DNA of 64,000 bases from Bradyrhizobium sp. sBnM-33 (GTDB lineage: Bacteria > Pseudomonadota > Alphaproteobacteria > Rhizobiales > Xanthobacteraceae), in the NCBI RefSeq assembly GCF_032917945.1, contig NZ_CP136624.1, forward strand, positions 9,120,955 to 9,184,954, in the 5' to 3' direction. The notes under the pieces were generated by a model. That model worked only from the letters and a program-made list of their open reading frames with translations, had not been told where the DNA came from and made no database searches. Positions 61,573 through 64,000 of this stretch are shown here, one piece after another (positions within the stretch are counted from its first letter, which is position 1; each line of letters starts with the position of its first letter). The translations under genes and the position numbers were made by a program.

Positions 61573-61699
61573 GGAGTACCTCCAGGCGGGACATCGGCGG
61601 ATGCGACGACGGCATCGGCCGGTTGGACTTCTATATATGTCTTTACGCCTGTTGCCGCAGCCCTGTTACGCTGGGCGCCTCGGGGCGGCACCGACCATG

Positions 61700-62017
61700 T
61701 CAGTCCCGCGAATAGCCGATCAGCGGCTTGCGAGGCCGGAACAGGATCATGAGCAGAATACCGACCACGCCCAGCACGGCAAAGACCGGCTGGTCCAACA
61801 GGACCTTTATGACGCTGTTCCATAGCCAGGGTGCGTTACCCTCGATCCAGGTCCGGAACGCAAGCTGGCTGGACTGATGGATGTCGTTCCAGAACTGGCC
61901 GAACCGGGTAAACCGCAGGGTCTGGTCGGCAACGAAACGGGCCCCGTCATAGACCATGAAGATGAATCCGCCGGCCAGAAGGAGCAGGCCGATAAGCCGG
62001 AAAAAACCGCGGATCAT
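61700..62017 (-). CDS. small membrane protein with two transmembrane helices
   Basis: A 105-residue protein with hydrophobic helices at about residues 5-25 (FFRLIGLLLLAGGFIFMVY) and 77-95 (VFAVLGVVGILLMILF). The loop in between (about 50 residues) is polar and aromatic. The function is unknown; the type is widespread in Bradyrhizobium relatives. Confidence 0.75.
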   Translation of the reverse strand: MIRGFFRLIGLLLLAGGFIFMVYDGARFVADQTLRFTRFGQFWNDIHQSSQLAFRTWIEGNAPWLWNSVIKVLLDQPVFAVLGVVGILLMILFRPRKPLIGYSRD

Positions 62018-62390
62018 GCGTCACCTTATATCTGTCGCCCCCAAAGGCCGTCAGCCAATACCGGGGGCACCCCGGAAATTCAACCTCATCAGCACCTTAC
62101 GCGCCCTTTTCCGCCGCCATTTCAACCTTTCGGGGAGGCCGGAAAGCGTTGACGGTGCAGGATGCGCCCTCTATAAGACCCCCAATGGCGGCGGGCGCAA
62201 TCCCGCCGCCGCTGTTCTTTGAGCAGCGCCGGTTGCGGGAGCATTTTGGCTTCCGTCTATGGCACCCTCAAGAACGGCTTACGTCAGAACACCCTGGAAA
62301 ACACAACCAGCGTCGATCACGCAATTTGAACGGCCGGCGCGCTCAAGGGCCGACCACCCGAGCGATGACAGCCGAAGGATAGTTGAGAAC

Positions 62391-62657
62391 ATGGCCAATA
62401 CCACTTCCGCCAAAAAGGCGACCCGCAAGATTGCCCGCCGCACCATTGTCAACAAATCGCGTCGCACCCAGATGCGCGGCGCGGTCCGCACCGTCGAGGA
62501 AGCGATCAAGAGCGGCGACCGCAATGCGGCGTTGGAAGCGATGAAGCGCGCGGAGCCGGAACTGATTCAGGCGGCGCAGCGCAACATCATTCACAAGAAC
62601 AATGCGAGCCGGAAGGTGTCGCGCCTGACCCACGCGATCGCCAAGCTCGCGAAGTGA
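62391..62657 (+). CDS. rpsT: 30S ribosomal protein S20
   Basis: An 88-residue, strongly basic S20 protein: [17 protein letters not shown], then [16 protein letters not shown] and [16 protein letters not shown]. It binds the 5' domain of 16S rRNA in the small subunit. The longer frame to 62259 is not S20-like. A strong terminator follows after 23 bases. In many alphaproteobacteria rpsT lies next to dnaA. Confidence 0.98.
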   Translation: MANTTSAKKATRKIARRTIVNKSRRTQMRGAVRTVEEAIKSGDRNAALEAMKRAEPELIQAAQRNIIHKNNASRKVSRLTHAIAKLAK

Positions 62658-62680
62658 ACTGACAGAAATAGATATTCGTC

Positions 62681-62712
62681 AAAAGCCCGGCCCCGCCGGG
62701 CTTTTCGTTTTT
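62681..62712 (+). terminator. rho-independent terminator of rpsT
   Basis: AAAAGCCCGGC and GCCGGGCTTTT form a perfect stem with a CCC loop, then C-G and seven T residues. Confidence 0.92.
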
Positions 62713-64000
62713 TTGCCATGCCGGCGCATGAGCACGAGCCCGAAATTCATTGCTGTCGCGGACGTGCATCCTGTTGGATTTCGGGCACACACCAAAACCC
62801 GCTTGCCGGATCGACTGTGACAATTCAATTGTCTCGTTGCTGAGCGCCGGCTTGCGTGTCATATTTCGGGCACCCGTAGTTTTACGAGGTGCAACTTATT
62901 GCACCTGCGTTGCCATGCGCATTTGCGAGAAATGCGATCGCGGCGGTTCACCTGACCAGACAACACCCGCCTCCTCCGCCCGCGCCGCCGGATCGCTCGC
63001 ACCGCTCGCGCGAGTTACCCTGCAAAAACAATTCCGAAAAGCTTCGTCTCGCTAATCACTTATCCACATAGCGAGGACAAGCGTTTTGAAAATTGGTCCC
63101 GGTAACCAAGATTGTAACGGTTTCTTAAAAAATTTTGCGCGTGCGGCGAAAATTGTCACGCTCGTTCGCACCGCGGGATTCTCTGCGCTGATTCAAAAAC
63201 TTGGTGTGGAGTGTCGCATTTGCAGTGTTGCAACACCGCCGAAGAGTCACGCGACATCGTCGAATCACGGATTGTCAGAAATCGCGCTTGGTGTATTTGT
63301 TACTCGTTCGCGACGCTCTAGGCTCTCCTGACCAGCGCGGTATGAGACCCAAGAACGGACGTGCAAATCGGCGGCGGTGTGCGCGTTAGCGACGCTTTCC
63401 AAGCGAAGCTGAGTTGGTAACTCATAGCAATATGAGGACGGTTGTTCTGTGTCTAAATTTCCGCGGGGGCGCTCACGTTTCAAGCGCGCTCCAGACAAGG
63501 GGAATAAGATGCTTGCCGACGATGCAGCGGTTGGGAACGCGGAGCTTGTGAACGTGTTGAAGACGACAGACTGAGGTACGCGGCGGACGCAGCGGCGAAC
63601 AAGCGGATGTTCGGTAGCGGCAGACTGGCTTTGAAACACTGGTGATGTGGTTACTCGCCGCGCACTTTCGCGGCGAGAGGGGGAGGTACTATGCTTTACG
63701 AAATCAACGCGACATTCGGCACGCTCATTTCCATCGCGACCGCTTCAGAATCCCTGAACAATGTTTTTGGCCGTCCTCCCACGCGAACTCCGCTGAGAGC
63801 GTCGAGTACGCGCTGACCTCGCGGTAGCCTCTCTCACTCCATCCGGCGTTTGATCTGAGCAACGGCGATTCCGCCGAACGTTAGATCTGTGTCTGGTGGT
63901 TGAAGCACCGCGCCGAGGTCACGTCTGGCAGGAAACCTGCAAGGGCACCGCCAGCCGATTTCACAAGACACCATTACTCATTCAGAAAAGTTCTCAAGCA
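62713..64000. other. 1.3-kb region without a recognisable gene, possibly upstream of dnaA
   Basis: No ORF gives a recognisable protein. A perfect DnaA box (63060-63068) is followed by an AT-richer tract (63100-63150, with TTAAAAAATTTTG). In related genomes dnaA commonly follows rpsT, so dnaA may begin beyond the right edge. The region is longer than expected for a simple spacer and could hold a remnant element. Confidence 0.45.
63060..63068 (+). promoter_or_regulatory. DnaA box (perfect TTATCCACA)
   Basis: Exact match to the DnaA consensus, about 400 bases after rpsT. Only one perfect copy was found, so it may be a dnaA autoregulatory site or part of an origin rather than a full oriC. Confidence 0.7.

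Noticed and set aside
1..64000. CRISPR array
   Set aside because: I saw no regularly spaced direct repeats of 24-40 bases, and no cas genes.

Overview
The window looks like chromosome of a Bradyrhizobium-type alphaproteobacterium. The reasons are high GC, many short GC-rich palindromic repeats of the kind dispersed in Bradyrhizobium genomes, two TctC/Bug-type binding proteins, general L-amino acid (Aap) permeases, DUF3551 and DUF899 proteins, and rpsT at the right end. I ran no database search, so the genus is an inference.

Bases 1 to about 22,900 form an accessory island. On the left, a PD-(D/E)XK-like protein and a UPF0489 (arginase-fold) protein face a run of six minus-strand genes: HNH nuclease, a 131-residue unknown, SIR2, HerA, a KTSC protein and a 218-residue unknown. 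SIR2 plus HerA is a known anti-phage pair. A tyrosine integrase (8795-9787) follows, then a sparse stretch of hypothetical genes with long non-coding gaps (9.8-15.3 kb). Next comes a type I restriction-modification operon in which HsdM is fused to a single-target HsdS. The third gene of that operon, a metallophosphoesterase, is cut off after about 24 codons. The junction lies beside a tRNA-Arg(CCG) gene, an inverted copy of its 3' end, and a serine recombinase whose last codons lie inside the tRNA. The island therefore ends at a tRNA hotspot.

From about 22.9 kb the window reads as core genome. In order it holds: a Bcr/CflA-type efflux gene preceded by a complete transcription attenuator (promoter, 15-codon leader, terminator) but carrying a frameshift; an O-methyltransferase gene directly behind a TPP riboswitch; ArsR/SRPBCC pairs; fabA; a PCu(A)C copper chaperone facing an outer-membrane barrel gene; a chemotaxis receptor; an amino-acid locus (racemase, aapJ, class III aminotransferase, RpiR regulator, aapQ, aapM, no aapP); a Ugp/Mal-type ABC operon with a phosphoesterase; an ArsR-SRPBCC-DUF899-DUF1428 operon; an IS110/IS1111 element inserted at a palindromic repeat; an acyl-CoA ligase; an HD-GYP regulator; a divergent SDR/TetR pair; hydrolases; a polysaccharide export lipoprotein; msrA; and rpsT with its terminator. 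The last 1.3 kb has no convincing gene but carries a perfect DnaA box.

Three genes (the efflux pump, a DUF1080 protein and aapJ) are disturbed by changes that all look like loss of one base from a short homopolymer. Sequencing or assembly error should be excluded before calling them pseudogenes.
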